From contig NZ_RKHG01000001.1 of assembly GCF_003752415.1 (NCBI RefSeq), forward strand, positions 682,001 through 746,000: DNA of 64,000 bases. The letters run 5' to 3'. Below are positions 12,444 to 20,083 of the stretch, one piece after another. Made by a program: the position numbers and the translations under genes. Origin of the DNA: Luteococcus japonicus. Lineage in GTDB: Bacteria > Actinomycetota > Actinomycetes > Propionibacteriales > Propionibacteriaceae. A model generated the notes under the pieces. It ran no database searches and was not told the DNA's origin. It was given only the letters and a program-made list of their open reading frames with translations. Each line of letters starts with the position of its first letter. Positions within the stretch are counted from its first letter, which is position 1.

Positions 12444-12941
12444 TCAGGCCTGCTTGGTCCGCATGGCAGTGGCCAGCAGACCGTTGAGGAAACCGGCGGA
12501 GTCATCCGTGGAGAACTCGGTGGCCAGGGCCACGGCCTCGCTGACGACGGCGGCATCCGCGGTCTCGGAGTGGTCGATCTCCCAGATGGCGATCCGGGCC
12601 AGGTTGCGGTCGACACGCGGCATCCGCTCCATGGTCCAGTCGGCGCTGCAGCATTCCGCGATCCGCTGGTCGATCTCGCCCATGTGCTCGTCGATGCCGC
12701 GGATGATCTGCGACGTGAACTCCCGCACCGGGGGCTCGCCCAGGGCGATGTACTCGTCGAGCGTCGTCACCAGGTCACGGTCGCGCAGCTCGGCCTCGAA
12801 CAGGATGTCAAGGGCCTTCTTGCGCGCCTTGGTGCGGGTGCTGTGGTGCGCATTGGGCACCACCGGCACCGGCTCGGCGGAGATCTTGAGGAGGTCGGGA
12901 CGCCCCGGGACGGGGGTTCCGACGATCTCGGACTCGCTCAT
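12444..12941 (-). CDS. nusB: Transcription antitermination factor NusB
   Basis: NusB binds boxA RNA with NusE (S10) in rRNA antitermination complexes. The protein is 165 aa. The all-helical NusB domain starts after a ~35-residue N-terminal extension ([18 protein letters not shown]...) at STRTKARKKALDILFEAELR, with the conserved C-terminal PRVDRNLARIAIWEID and VVSEAVALATEFSTDDSAGFLNGLL. Its ATG overlaps the efp stop by one base (TGATG), so the efp-nusB pair is coupled, a common actinobacterial arrangement. The N-terminal extension is longer than in E. coli NusB (139 aa) but is common in actinomycetes. Confidence 0.95.
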   Translation of the reverse strand: MSESEIVGTPVPGRPDLLKISAEPVPVVPNAHHSTRTKARKKALDILFEAELRDRDLVTTLDEYIALGEPPVREFTSQIIRGIDEHMGEIDQRIAECCSADWTMERMPRVDRNLARIAIWEIDHSETADAAVVSEAVALATEFSTDDSAGFLNGLLATAMRTKQA

Positions 12942-13504
12942 CAGTTGCTGACGCGAGACAGGTACTCGCCCGTGCGGGTGTCGACCTTGATCTTCTCGCC
13001 GGTGGTGATGAACAGCGGCACGTTGACCTGCTTGCCGGTCTCCAGCGTGGCGGGCTTGGTGCCACCGGTGGAGCGGTCGCCCTGGAGGCCGGGCTCGGTG
13101 TAGGTGATCTCCAGCTCGACGGAGGCGGGCATCTCGAGGAACAGCGGGTTGTCCTCGTGGATCGCGACCGTGGCCACCGTGTTCTCCAGCAGGTAGTCCT
13201 TCGCGTCGCCGACGGTGTCCTCGGGGAGGGTCATCTGGTCATAGGTGGTGGTGTCCATGAAGACGAAGCCGTCGCCATCGTGGTACAGGTACTGCATGTC
13301 CCGACGGTCGACGGTGGCAGTGTCCACCTTGGTGTCGGAGTTGAAGGTCTTGTCGACCACCTTGCCGGTGAGCACGTGCTTGAGCTTGGTGCGCACGACG
13401 GTGTTGCCCTTGCCGGGCTTGTGGTGCTGGAACCACTGCACCTGCCACAGCTGGCCGTCCAGGTCGAGGACCATGCCATTCTTCAGATCATTGGTCGAAG
13501 CCAC
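12941..13504 (-). CDS. efp: Elongation factor P
   Basis: EF-P rescues ribosomes stalled at polyproline. The protein is 187 aa with the usual three domains: a KOW-like domain 1 carrying the loop KPGKGN with Lys32 at the tip, then two OB-like domains (about 67-127 and 130-187) with the C-terminal signature [23 protein letters not shown]. The start is GTG 13504, with AAGGGAAG 5 nt upstream. No EpmA/EpmB modification genes are present, and actinobacterial EF-P is generally thought to work without beta-lysylation. A possible promoter, TTGTGG-N19-TAAACT (minus, 13577 to 13547), lies upstream. It is cotranscribed with nusB. Confidence 0.96.
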   Translation of the reverse strand: MASTNDLKNGMVLDLDGQLWQVQWFQHHKPGKGNTVVRTKLKHVLTGKVVDKTFNSDTKVDTATVDRRDMQYLYHDGDGFVFMDTTTYDQMTLPEDTVGDAKDYLLENTVATVAIHEDNPLFLEMPASVELEITYTEPGLQGDRSTGGTKPATLETGKQVNVPLFITTGEKIKVDTRTGEYLSRVSN

Positions 13505-13631
13505 GTACTTCCCTTTCCAAAGCGTCTGCCGAGAGTCCGGCAGGACAGTTTAACCCGTCGGGCTCGCCAAGCCACAATGGCGCTTCTGGACACCGCCCCA
13601 CGGCCCACGCCTGCGTGGCTAGGATGACCGC

Positions 13632-14306
13632 ATGCACGTCCTTCCCCGCGTGGCCACGGGCCCGAAGCTGGCAGCCGGTCATGTCAGCCTGACCGATGCC
13701 GATGAGCTGGCCCCTTCCCAGGTTGGCGATGACGAGCTGGTCACCGAGCAGCGCTTTGCGCGAGTGGTCCTGGACTCCCACACCAGCCAGTTCGTGGAAT
13801 TCGCGAGCCTAGAAGTCTGTGGGGGAAGCTTGGCCGACTCGGACTGGTACCGCACCAACTGGGTCGACGTCGCCCTGGAGGGTGTGGATGCCGCCAATGC
13901 CGCCTTCACCGAATCCGGCCTCAAACGCATTGCATGGCGCAACAGCCGCCTGGTGGGCATCGGCCTGTCGGGCTGCACCTTGCACGACGTGGCACACCTG
14001 GACTGCATCGCGACGATGGCCAACTTCCGCTTCGCCCATCTGCAGCGCGTCGAGTTCGTCGACTGCGACCTGAGCGGCGCAGACTTCACCAATGCCAGGC
14101 TCCAGGAAGTGAGCTTCCTCGGTTGTCGCCTCGAGGGAGCCACCTTCAGCCATGCCACCAGCAACCGGGTGCTGCTGCACGGCGGGGAACTCGAAGGCAT
14201 CCGGGGACTGGGCGGTCTCAAGGGCGCCACAATCCACGCGGACGACATCACCACCATCGCCCAGGAGATGGCCGCCGAGCTGGGCATCCAGCTGACGGCC
14301 GGCTGA
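13632..14306 (+). CDS. Pentapeptide-repeat protein
   Basis: This 224-aa protein has about 20 tandem pentapeptide-type repeats from roughly residue 55 to 195, for example ADFTNARLQEVSFLGCRLEG with the A(D/N)LXX spacing. Such repeats fold into a right-handed quadrilateral beta helix. Some family members bind DNA gyrase (MfpA/Qnr), but nothing in this sequence shows that activity. It has no signal peptide or membrane segment, so it is probably cytosolic. It is divergent from efp. TAGGAT (13620-13625) sits 6 nt before the ATG and no ribosome site is seen, suggesting a leaderless mRNA. Its end is 3 bp from the convergent acidic protein gene. Confidence 0.8.
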   Translation: MHVLPRVATGPKLAAGHVSLTDADELAPSQVGDDELVTEQRFARVVLDSHTSQFVEFASLEVCGGSLADSDWYRTNWVDVALEGVDAANAAFTESGLKRIAWRNSRLVGIGLSGCTLHDVAHLDCIATMANFRFAHLQRVEFVDCDLSGADFTNARLQEVSFLGCRLEGATFSHATSNRVLLHGGELEGIRGLGGLKGATIHADDITTIAQEMAAELGIQLTAG

Positions 14307-14309
14307 GGC

Positions 14310-14666
14310 TCAGAAGCGGCGCCCCGCGTCCGGAGGCACGATGTCGCTTCCTTCGTCGGGAACCTCCTGCTGGATCCGCTCCTCGATCGAGTCCCGGTGC
14401 GGCATGTCATCCACCGTGATCGCTTCGTCCAGGGGAACCACGGCATCAGTCCGGTGCGAGATCTGGTCATCGTCGTCCAAGGAGCGCGCCAGGTCCGCCC
14501 CGTCATCGACGAGGTCCTGTGTCCCCAGGTCCTGTGCCGTCACCTCGCCATAGGGCCGATTGGCGTCGGCGCTCTCCTCCAAGGACTGCAGATCCTCCAG
14601 CCCGTCGAGGTCACGGTCCAGGTCATCCCGCATGGTCTCGGCATTCTCAAGATCATTTGTGCTCAT
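14310..14666 (-). CDS. Small acidic protein, DUF5709-like
   Basis: This is a 118-aa, strongly acidic, probably disordered cytosolic protein. It has a C-terminal SIEERIQQEVPDEGSDIVPPD segment, which resembles the E-S-I-D-x-R-L-x-x-E-x-P-D signature of DUF5709 proteins in actinobacteria (recognised from memory, so tentative). The start ATG 14666 is chosen over the in-frame codon at 14690 because GGTGGAG precedes it by 4 nt. The function is unknown. It is convergent with the pentapeptide gene, and its ends nearly touch it. Confidence 0.6.
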   Translation of the reverse strand: MSTNDLENAETMRDDLDRDLDGLEDLQSLEESADANRPYGEVTAQDLGTQDLVDDGADLARSLDDDDQISHRTDAVVPLDEAITVDDMPHRDSIEERIQQEVPDEGSDIVPPDAGRRF

Positions 14667-14723
14667 GGCTCCACCCTGACCGATCCGCACGCATGGGACA
14701 AGGCATTTCGCCCATGACGTAGT

Positions 14724-14759
14724 GCTGCGGCCGGCCCGTCCGAAGGGGCCGGCCGCAGC
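14724..14759 (-). terminator. Terminator after gntP-type permease
   Basis: Fourteen-base perfect GC-rich arms (14724-14737 and 14746-14759, GCTGCGGCCGGCCC and its complement) flank an 8-nt loop, 20 bp after the permease stop. No T-run is present. The position supports termination of the minus-strand permease transcript. Confidence 0.55.
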
Positions 14760-14779
14760 TGACTTGGAGGATTGCCGGA

Positions 14780-16249
14780 TCAGAAGACCAGGGCCAAGAG
14801 GCTGCAGTAGGCAAGGCCGATGATGGCCAGGATGGACTGGGCCAGTGTGTACACCTGGAAGGCGCCACGCGTCGTCAGGCCCAGCATCTGCTTGAAGATC
14901 CAGAAGGTGTTGTCCGTCACGTTGCCACCGAAGGCAGCACCGCAGGAAGCCGCCATCAGGATCAGGACGGGAGGCAGTCCGGTGGCTGCGACGACGGGCG
15001 CCAGGATGCTGGCTCCGGTCATGGCGGCCACGGATCCCGACCCCTGGGCGATGCGCAGGATGGCCGCAACCAGCCAGGCCAGCAGGATCGGGATGCCGGC
15101 ATTGGCCTCGAAGAGCTTGCCCAGCATGTCGCCGATCCCCACCTCGGTGATCACCTGCCCCAACGAACCGGCAACGCCGGTGAACAGCAGGATGGAACCA
15201 GAAGTCTGGGCACCACGCGTGATGATGTCCTCCACCCCGTCGCGGGTGACCAGCGGGATCGTCTCGATGATGCCGATGCCCAGCCCGATCAGCAGGGCGA
15301 CGACGGGATTGCCCAGGAACTTGAAGATGGCCGGGGAGTTGCCCGCGATCAGCCGGTAGGCCGTGTCGATGATGATCAGCACGATCGGCACGATGATCGG
15401 CAGCATGGCGACCACGATGGGCAGGTTGAGCGTCTTGGCGTCGCTGCTCGCATCCGCCGCGTCATCCACCAGAGAGGCAGCCACCAGGTCGATGCTCTCC
15501 AGGTCATCACTGGCCGCACGCAGGTCCGTGCCGATGGTCTCGCCGGCCTCGAACCGGGACTGCACCGTGGAGGTCTGCAGGGAACCCTCCACGTCGTGCG
15601 GGTATCCGGCGTCGGGCAGCTCGTCCTTCTCCGGCTCCCAGGTGCGGTCAGTGACGAAGGTGTGCACGAAGATGCTGCTGACGATCAGGAAGATGCCCGA
15701 CGGGATGCCCCAGATCAGCATGGTGCCCATGTCGATCTTGAGTGAGGCAGCCATGGCCAGCGCCGCGGCTCCGGGGATCACCATGAGCAGGGCAACCTCA
15801 AGGCCGATGGCCAGCGCACCGGCGATCGGTGCGACGTTCTTGCGGCTCCGCACGGCAATGGCCTTGGCGATGGGGGCCATGATCACCAGCGCGACGTCGA
15901 AGTAGATGGCGGGGAAGATGATGCCCGAGGACAGGCCCAGGATGTAGGAGGAGGCCTTGGGGCCGCCCATCTTGAGCAGACCGTCCACCACCCGCTTCAT
16001 GGTCCCGTTCGCGGACAGGACCGCGCCGATCATGACGCCGAAGCCGATGATCAGGCCGACCTCGAACATCAGGTTGCCGAAGCCCTTGCTGACGGCCGTC
16101 ACCGAGTCGGTGGGGCCGAGGCCGCCGGCGACACCCAGGTAGAGGGCGCCGACGACCAGCGAGATGACGGGGTTGATCTTACCCCCGACAATGAGTGCCA
16201 CGATGCCGACGATGGCTATGGCGAGATGGATGAGAATTGCGAGATCCAC
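14780..16249 (-). CDS. GntP family permease (gluconate/hydroxy-acid transporter)
   Basis: This is a 489-aa integral membrane transporter with about 12-14 hydrophobic segments, starting with ILIHLAIAIVGIVALIVGGKINPVISLVVGALYLGVA. It also shows FEVGLIIGFGVMIGAVLS and the late segment SGSVAAMTGASILAPVV, typical of the GntP/ArsB-like ion transporter fold. The family imports gluconate, fructuronate, glycerate or related hydroxy acids by proton symport. A central cytosolic loop (about 220-275) is acidic. I place the start at GTG 16249, after GGAG; the upstream in-frame codons to 16324 are polar and poorly conserved. It is divergent from the SDR/transketolase genes and shares their operator-like region, so it is probably the importer for that pathway. 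The exact substrate is not known. Confidence 0.85.
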   Translation of the reverse strand: MDLAILIHLAIAIVGIVALIVGGKINPVISLVVGALYLGVAGGLGPTDSVTAVSKGFGNLMFEVGLIIGFGVMIGAVLSANGTMKRVVDGLLKMGGPKASSYILGLSSGIIFPAIYFDVALVIMAPIAKAIAVRSRKNVAPIAGALAIGLEVALLMVIPGAAALAMAASLKIDMGTMLIWGIPSGIFLIVSSIFVHTFVTDRTWEPEKDELPDAGYPHDVEGSLQTSTVQSRFEAGETIGTDLRAASDDLESIDLVAASLVDDAADASSDAKTLNLPIVVAMLPIIVPIVLIIIDTAYRLIAGNSPAIFKFLGNPVVALLIGLGIGIIETIPLVTRDGVEDIITRGAQTSGSILLFTGVAGSLGQVITEVGIGDMLGKLFEANAGIPILLAWLVAAILRIAQGSGSVAAMTGASILAPVVAATGLPPVLILMAASCGAAFGGNVTDNTFWIFKQMLGLTTRGAFQVYTLAQSILAIIGLAYCSLLALVF

Positions 16250-16384
16250 GGTGTCTCCGATCGATGAACGACATTGTTCTTGGACCTGGTGTCGAACCGA
16301 TTTCCCTGACACCCGACGGACCATCTGGCCCCAAGGAGCATCACCATCAGCCGGCGCGATGAAGCGACGCTAACCAACTCGACA

Positions 16385-16401
16385 GTTGAGTGTCAACAGT
16401 C
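16385..16401. promoter_or_regulatory. Operator-like site 1 (17-bp element)
   Basis: The 17-mer GTTGAGTGTCAACAGTC contains the palindrome GTTGA-GTG-TCAAC. It is repeated exactly on the opposite strand at 16460-16476, so two sites face each other between the divergent permease and SDR operons. The probable binder is the FadR-type GntR regulator at 19344-19994, which is inference from proximity. Confidence 0.55.
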
Positions 16402-16459
16402 GACGCCGTGCAGTAATTCACATCACCGACCCCTTGACTCCACTGACTTTGCCGAGGTT

Positions 16460-16477
16460 GACTGTTGACACTCAACA
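16460..16477. promoter_or_regulatory. Operator-like site 2 (inverted copy)
   Basis: This is the exact reverse complement of the 17-mer at 16385-16401. Its core TGTTGA-CAC-TCAACA (16463-16477) has perfect 6-base arms. The centres of the two sites are 79 bp apart (16391 and 16470). It lies 45 bp before the SDR start, where a repressor could block RNA polymerase. Confidence 0.55.
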
Positions 16478-16522
16478 ACGCAGATGACAGCAACGAGGCG
16501 TCATCAAGGAGGAAGAGTCGTC

Positions 16523-17299
16523 ATGGGCTACGGAACTGGTGTGGGCACCCGAACAGCGGTCGTCACAGGGGCCTCATCTCTCAAGGGCATCGGCTACAAC
16601 GCCGCCCTCCGCTTTGCGCGGGAGGGTTGGGCAGTTGCCATGCTCGACATCAACGAGGACGGCGTCCGCACGGCGGCGCAGGCGGTGAAGGACGAGGTGC
16701 CCGGCGCCCAGGTGGAGTCCTTCGTGGCCAATGTGGCCGATCCGGCCTCCGTCGAACAGGCGGCCCAGGCCATCAAGGAGTCGGGACTGCCGCCGGTGGG
16801 CGCCCTCGCGAACATCGCGGGCATTCCGTCCCCCAAGGGCTTCCTGGAGATCGGTCTGGACGAGTGGAACCGCGTGCTGGCGGTGAACCTGACCGGCAGC
16901 TTCCTGCTGGGCCAGGCGCTGGTCCCCCAGATGATCGAGGGCGGCTATGGCCGCGTGGTGAACATGTCGTCGGTCACCGCCCAGCACGGCGGCGGCGTCT
17001 TCAGCAAGACCTCCTATGCCGCAGCCAAGGCGGGTGTGCTGGGCCTGACCCGTGGCATGGCTCGCGAGCTCGCCCAGTACGGAATCACCGTCAACGCCGT
17101 CGCACCCGGCGTCGTGGACACCGAGATCCGCATCGGGTCCTCCGACGAGACCGAAAGGGCACTCGCCGAGGCCGTTCCGCTCAAGCGCCAGGCGCAGCCC
17201 TGGGAGATCGCGGCCCTCGTGTGCTGGCTGTCCAGTGAGGACTCGGGCTACATCACCGGGTGCACCCACTCCATCAACGGCGGGACCTACATCGCCTGA
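16523..17299 (+). CDS. Short-chain dehydrogenase/reductase (SDR)
   Basis: This NAD(P)-dependent cytosolic oxidoreductase of the classical SDR family is 258 aa. The Rossmann motif TGASSLKGIG is at 15-24, NIAG at 97-100, and the catalytic residues are Ser150, Tyr165 and Lys169 in MSSVTAQ and SYAAAKAG. The C-terminal SGYITGCTHSINGGTYIA is typical. Start ATG 16523 follows AAGGAGG (10 nt). By context (GntP permease, transketolase halves) it probably oxidises a sugar acid or polyol to a keto sugar, like gluconate 5-dehydrogenases; a FabG-type reductase is less likely but cannot be excluded. It is the first gene of the plus-strand operon, 28 bp before the transketolase N-terminal gene. Confidence 0.82.
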   Translation: MGYGTGVGTRTAVVTGASSLKGIGYNAALRFAREGWAVAMLDINEDGVRTAAQAVKDEVPGAQVESFVANVADPASVEQAAQAIKESGLPPVGALANIAGIPSPKGFLEIGLDEWNRVLAVNLTGSFLLGQALVPQMIEGGYGRVVNMSSVTAQHGGGVFSKTSYAAAKAGVLGLTRGMARELAQYGITVNAVAPGVVDTEIRIGSSDETERALAEAVPLKRQAQPWEIAALVCWLSSEDSGYITGCTHSINGGTYIA

Positions 17300-17327
17300 G
17301 CGGCGACCACGACAGAAGGTGAGAACA

Positions 17328-18212
17328 GTGCAGAACACCAGCATCCAGCAGCTCAAGGAACACGCCAAGGAGCTCCGCAAGACTGCGGTGACCATGGTCT
17401 ACGAGGCACAGTCAGGCCACCCGGGTGGTTCGCTCTCGGCGGCCGACCTCGTCTCCTACCTGTACTTCCGGGAGATGGACTACCGTCCGCAGGAACCGGC
17501 CTGGCCGGACCGGGACCGATTCGTACTCTCCAAGGGCCACGTGGCGCCCATCCTCTACTCGGCACTCGCCCAGACCGGCTTCGTGCCGATGGAGACCATC
17601 CACACCCTGCGCAAGATGGGCTCCCCGTTCCAGGGCCACCCGGACAGCAAGAAGTGCCCAGGCGTCGAGATCTCCACCGGCTCGCTGGGCCAGGGCATCT
17701 CCCCCGCCGTCGGCATGGCCCTGGCCGGCAAGCGCGACGGCAAGGACTACCGCGTCTTCTGCCTGCTCGGTGACGGGGAATGCCAGGAGGGTCAGGTCTG
17801 GGAGGCGCTGCAGTGCGCCCACACATACCAGCTGGACAACTTCTTCGCCATCATCGACCAGAACAACCTGCAGATCGATGGTCACACCGACGAGGTCAGC
17901 CCCAACCTGGACTTCGTGAAGAAGCTGGAGGCCTTCGGCTACGACGCCCATGAGGTCGACGGGCACGACATGCAGGCGATCGCGGACCTCTTCGACAAGC
18001 TCCGCGACAGGAAGGACGGACGTCCCAAGGGCATCGTGCTGCACACCATCAAGGGCAAGGGAGTCTCCTACATGGAGGATGTCGCTTCCTGGCACGGTAC
18101 GGCCCCCAATGAGGAGCAGTGGAACCAGGCGCTGCGCGAGCTGGACACTCCCCCGGACCGCGAACAGTACGAGGAAGCAATCGAGGACATCGAGGAAGGG
18201 CCGGACCGATGA
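17328..18212 (+). CDS. Transketolase N-terminal (TPP-binding) subunit
   Basis: This is the pyrophosphate-binding half of a split transketolase, 294 aa from GTG 17328, which has GAAGGTGA just upstream. The TPP/Mg motif is GDGECQEGQVWEAL with the closing NN in IIDQNNLQIDG. Substrate and cofactor histidines are in SGHPGGS and SKGHVAPILYSAL. Its last codon overlaps the next gene (ATGA), so the two halves are made together and form one enzyme. Split transketolases are common in catabolic operons and in sulfo- or apulose-specific pathways, whereas central-metabolism Tkt is usually a single ~700-aa chain. A special ketose donor is therefore likely, but unproven. Confidence 0.92.
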   Translation: MQNTSIQQLKEHAKELRKTAVTMVYEAQSGHPGGSLSAADLVSYLYFREMDYRPQEPAWPDRDRFVLSKGHVAPILYSALAQTGFVPMETIHTLRKMGSPFQGHPDSKKCPGVEISTGSLGQGISPAVGMALAGKRDGKDYRVFCLLGDGECQEGQVWEALQCAHTYQLDNFFAIIDQNNLQIDGHTDEVSPNLDFVKKLEAFGYDAHEVDGHDMQAIADLFDKLRDRKDGRPKGIVLHTIKGKGVSYMEDVASWHGTAPNEEQWNQALRELDTPPDREQYEEAIEDIEEGPDR

Positions 18213-19204
18213 CGTACACCGTCGACAACGACAACAAGAAGCCCACCCGCAATGGCTTCGGCGACGAGATCGTGGCACTGGGCAAGGAGAATCCGGACAT
18301 CTACGTGATCGACGTGGACATCGCCAAGTCCTGCAAGACCGATTCCTTCGCCAAGCAACTCCCCCAGCAGCATGTCAATGTCGGGATCGCCGAACAGAAC
18401 GCGGCGGGTCTGGCGGCCGGGCTCGCCACCACGGGCAAGATCCCCTTCGTGGCCACCTATGCGGTCTTCGGCTCGCTGCGGATGGGCGAGCAGATTCGCC
18501 AGTCCATCTGCTACCCGAAGCTGAACGTGAAGATCGCGTGCAGCCATGGCGGACTGACACCGGGCAATGACGGCGGCAGCCACCAGGCCATCGAGGACAT
18601 GGGCGTACTGCGGACCTTCCCGGGGATGACCGTCGTGATGCCGGCCGACTACAACGCCACCCGAGCCCTGACCCGCAAGGCCGCCGAATGGCAAGGGCCG
18701 ATGTTCCTGCGCTTCACCCGTGACGCCATGCCCACCATCTACGGTCCCGACGAGGAGTTCGAGATCGGCAAGGCAAAAGTACTGCGCGAGGGCGAGGACC
18801 TTGCCATCATCGCCAATGGCGACACGGTGCGACTGGCCCTGGAGGCGGCCGAACTGTTGGCGACCGAGGGTGTCCAGGCCCGTGTGGTGGACATGCACAC
18901 CATCAAGCCACTCGACGTGGACGAGGTGCGCCGTTCCATGCAGTGCCACGGACGGGTGATCACCGTCGAGGACCACACCATCATGGGCGGTCTGGGCAGC
19001 GCCGTGAGCGAGGTCGTCGCCGAGCACGGTGGAGCGATGGTGCGCCGGATCGGGGTGCAGGACCAGTTCGGCCAGTCGGCCACCTACGAGGAGCTCCTGG
19101 AGCTGAACGGGATCACAGCCACGAACATCGTGGCCACCGCGCGCGAACTGCTCGCCCTGGACCCGGCCGGCGGCCACGTGGAGGTACAACCGCAGGGACG
19201 ATGA
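18209..19204 (+). CDS. Transketolase C-terminal (Pyr) subunit
   Basis: This is the pyrimidine-binding half plus C-terminal domain of the split transketolase, 331 aa. The catalytic glutamate that activates TPP lies in VGIAEQNAAGLAAGLA. The aromatic PP-contact region is ATYAVFGSLRMGEQ, and the C-terminal domain (about 190-331) has VVDMHTIKPLD and the EDHTIMGGLGSAVSEV pattern. The start overlaps the N-terminal subunit gene by 4 bp (ATGA). Together with the upstream SDR and the divergent GntP it forms a catabolic unit. A 19224-19253 hairpin closes the operon before the regulator gene. Confidence 0.92.
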   Translation: MTYTVDNDNKKPTRNGFGDEIVALGKENPDIYVIDVDIAKSCKTDSFAKQLPQQHVNVGIAEQNAAGLAAGLATTGKIPFVATYAVFGSLRMGEQIRQSICYPKLNVKIACSHGGLTPGNDGGSHQAIEDMGVLRTFPGMTVVMPADYNATRALTRKAAEWQGPMFLRFTRDAMPTIYGPDEEFEIGKAKVLREGEDLAIIANGDTVRLALEAAELLATEGVQARVVDMHTIKPLDVDEVRRSMQCHGRVITVEDHTIMGGLGSAVSEVVAEHGGAMVRRIGVQDQFGQSATYEELLELNGITATNIVATARELLALDPAGGHVEVQPQGR

Positions 19205-19223
19205 GGCGGCAGTGCCGGTGGCC

Positions 19224-19253
19224 CGGAGGGGGTGGATGGTTCCGCCCCCTCCG
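19224..19253 (+). terminator. Hairpin after transketolase operon
   Basis: Nine-base GC arms (CGGAGGGGG at 19224-19232 and its complement at 19245-19253) with a 12-nt loop lie 20 bp after the stop codon. There is no T-run, so it may be a weak terminator. Confidence 0.45.
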
Positions 19254-19309
19254 TCGCGCGCCCTTGCACGTCTGCAGTCGCAACGGGAGGCAAGCCCACT
19301 TGAAGAGTG

Positions 19310-19315
19310 TAAAAT
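19310..19315 (+). promoter_or_regulatory. -10 box of the GntR regulator gene
   Basis: TAAAAT lies about 29 nt before the GTG start of the regulator. It would place the transcription start near 19322, downstream of the in-frame ATG 19317, which argues for the GTG start. Confidence 0.45.
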
Positions 19316-19343
19316 CATGTCATCCCCGAACGTAAGGACCCTC

Positions 19344-19994
19344 GTGTCTCTGGCCGCCCTCAACCGCAGCACCCTGCGCGAACAGCTGCTCGACCGTCTG
19401 CGTGAAGGCATCCTGGACGGAACCTTCCCTCCGGGGTCCCGGATGGCCGAGGTGGAGCTGTCCACCCAGTTCGGAGTCAGCCGCGGCACCGTGCGCGAGG
19501 CGCTGCGCACCCTGCAGAACAGCGGGCTGCTCGAGGGCCGGGAGCGCAACAGCCTGTACGTACGTCGGCTCTCGCGACGCGACATCGACGAACTCTTCCA
19601 GGTGCGCGATGCCCTGGAAGGCAAGGCCGTGGAGTTGTTGCTGCAACTTCCCAGTGCCCAGGACGTGGTCGACGCCATGGAGCGTCAGCTCCCCGAGACG
19701 ACCGAGTCGATGACCTATGCGCAACGCTTCGAGATCGACCTGACCTTCCACCAGATCCTCGTCGAATCCACCGGCAATGCGATGCTGTTGAACATGTGGT
19801 CCGGCATCAAGGACATGATGCGCATTGCGGCCCTGGCCTGGGCGGACGAAACAGCGGCCTCCCTGATGACCGTTGCCCATCACCAGCCAATCATTGATGC
19901 CCTGCGCACCGGTGATGCCCTCCAGGTGCGCAAGGTGCTCAACAGCCACATGTTGGCGGCCGCCGAGAAGCTGGGAGCCAAGGCCGAGGACTGA
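19344..19994 (+). CDS. GntR family transcriptional regulator, FadR subfamily (FCD domain)
   Basis: This 216-aa ligand-responsive DNA-binding regulator has an N-terminal winged helix (about 1-70) with LREQLLDRLREGILDG and the recognition region FGVSRGTVREALRTLQNSGLL. The C-terminal all-helical FCD domain has the metal/ligand residues in FEIDLTFHQILVEST, VAHHQPIIDAL and LNSHMLAAAEK. The start is GTG 19344, with AAGGA 6 nt upstream; an in-frame ATG at 19317 is less likely because a -10 box abuts it. It probably controls the adjacent SDR-transketolase operon and the divergent GntP gene through the paired sites at 16385 and 16460 (inference). The effector may be a hydroxy acid from the pathway. 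Confidence 0.88.
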   Translation: MSLAALNRSTLREQLLDRLREGILDGTFPPGSRMAEVELSTQFGVSRGTVREALRTLQNSGLLEGRERNSLYVRRLSRRDIDELFQVRDALEGKAVELLLQLPSAQDVVDAMERQLPETTESMTYAQRFEIDLTFHQILVESTGNAMLLNMWSGIKDMMRIAALAWADETAASLMTVAHHQPIIDALRTGDALQVRKVLNSHMLAAAEKLGAKAED

Positions 19995-20083
19995 TCGATG
20001 GGCCATCGTACCCCTGCGGGACGGGGTCTACGTGGGTGCCCTGGAGCCCTGAGCTGACCGGGTCCCCGGGTAGCTCGTCCCTC

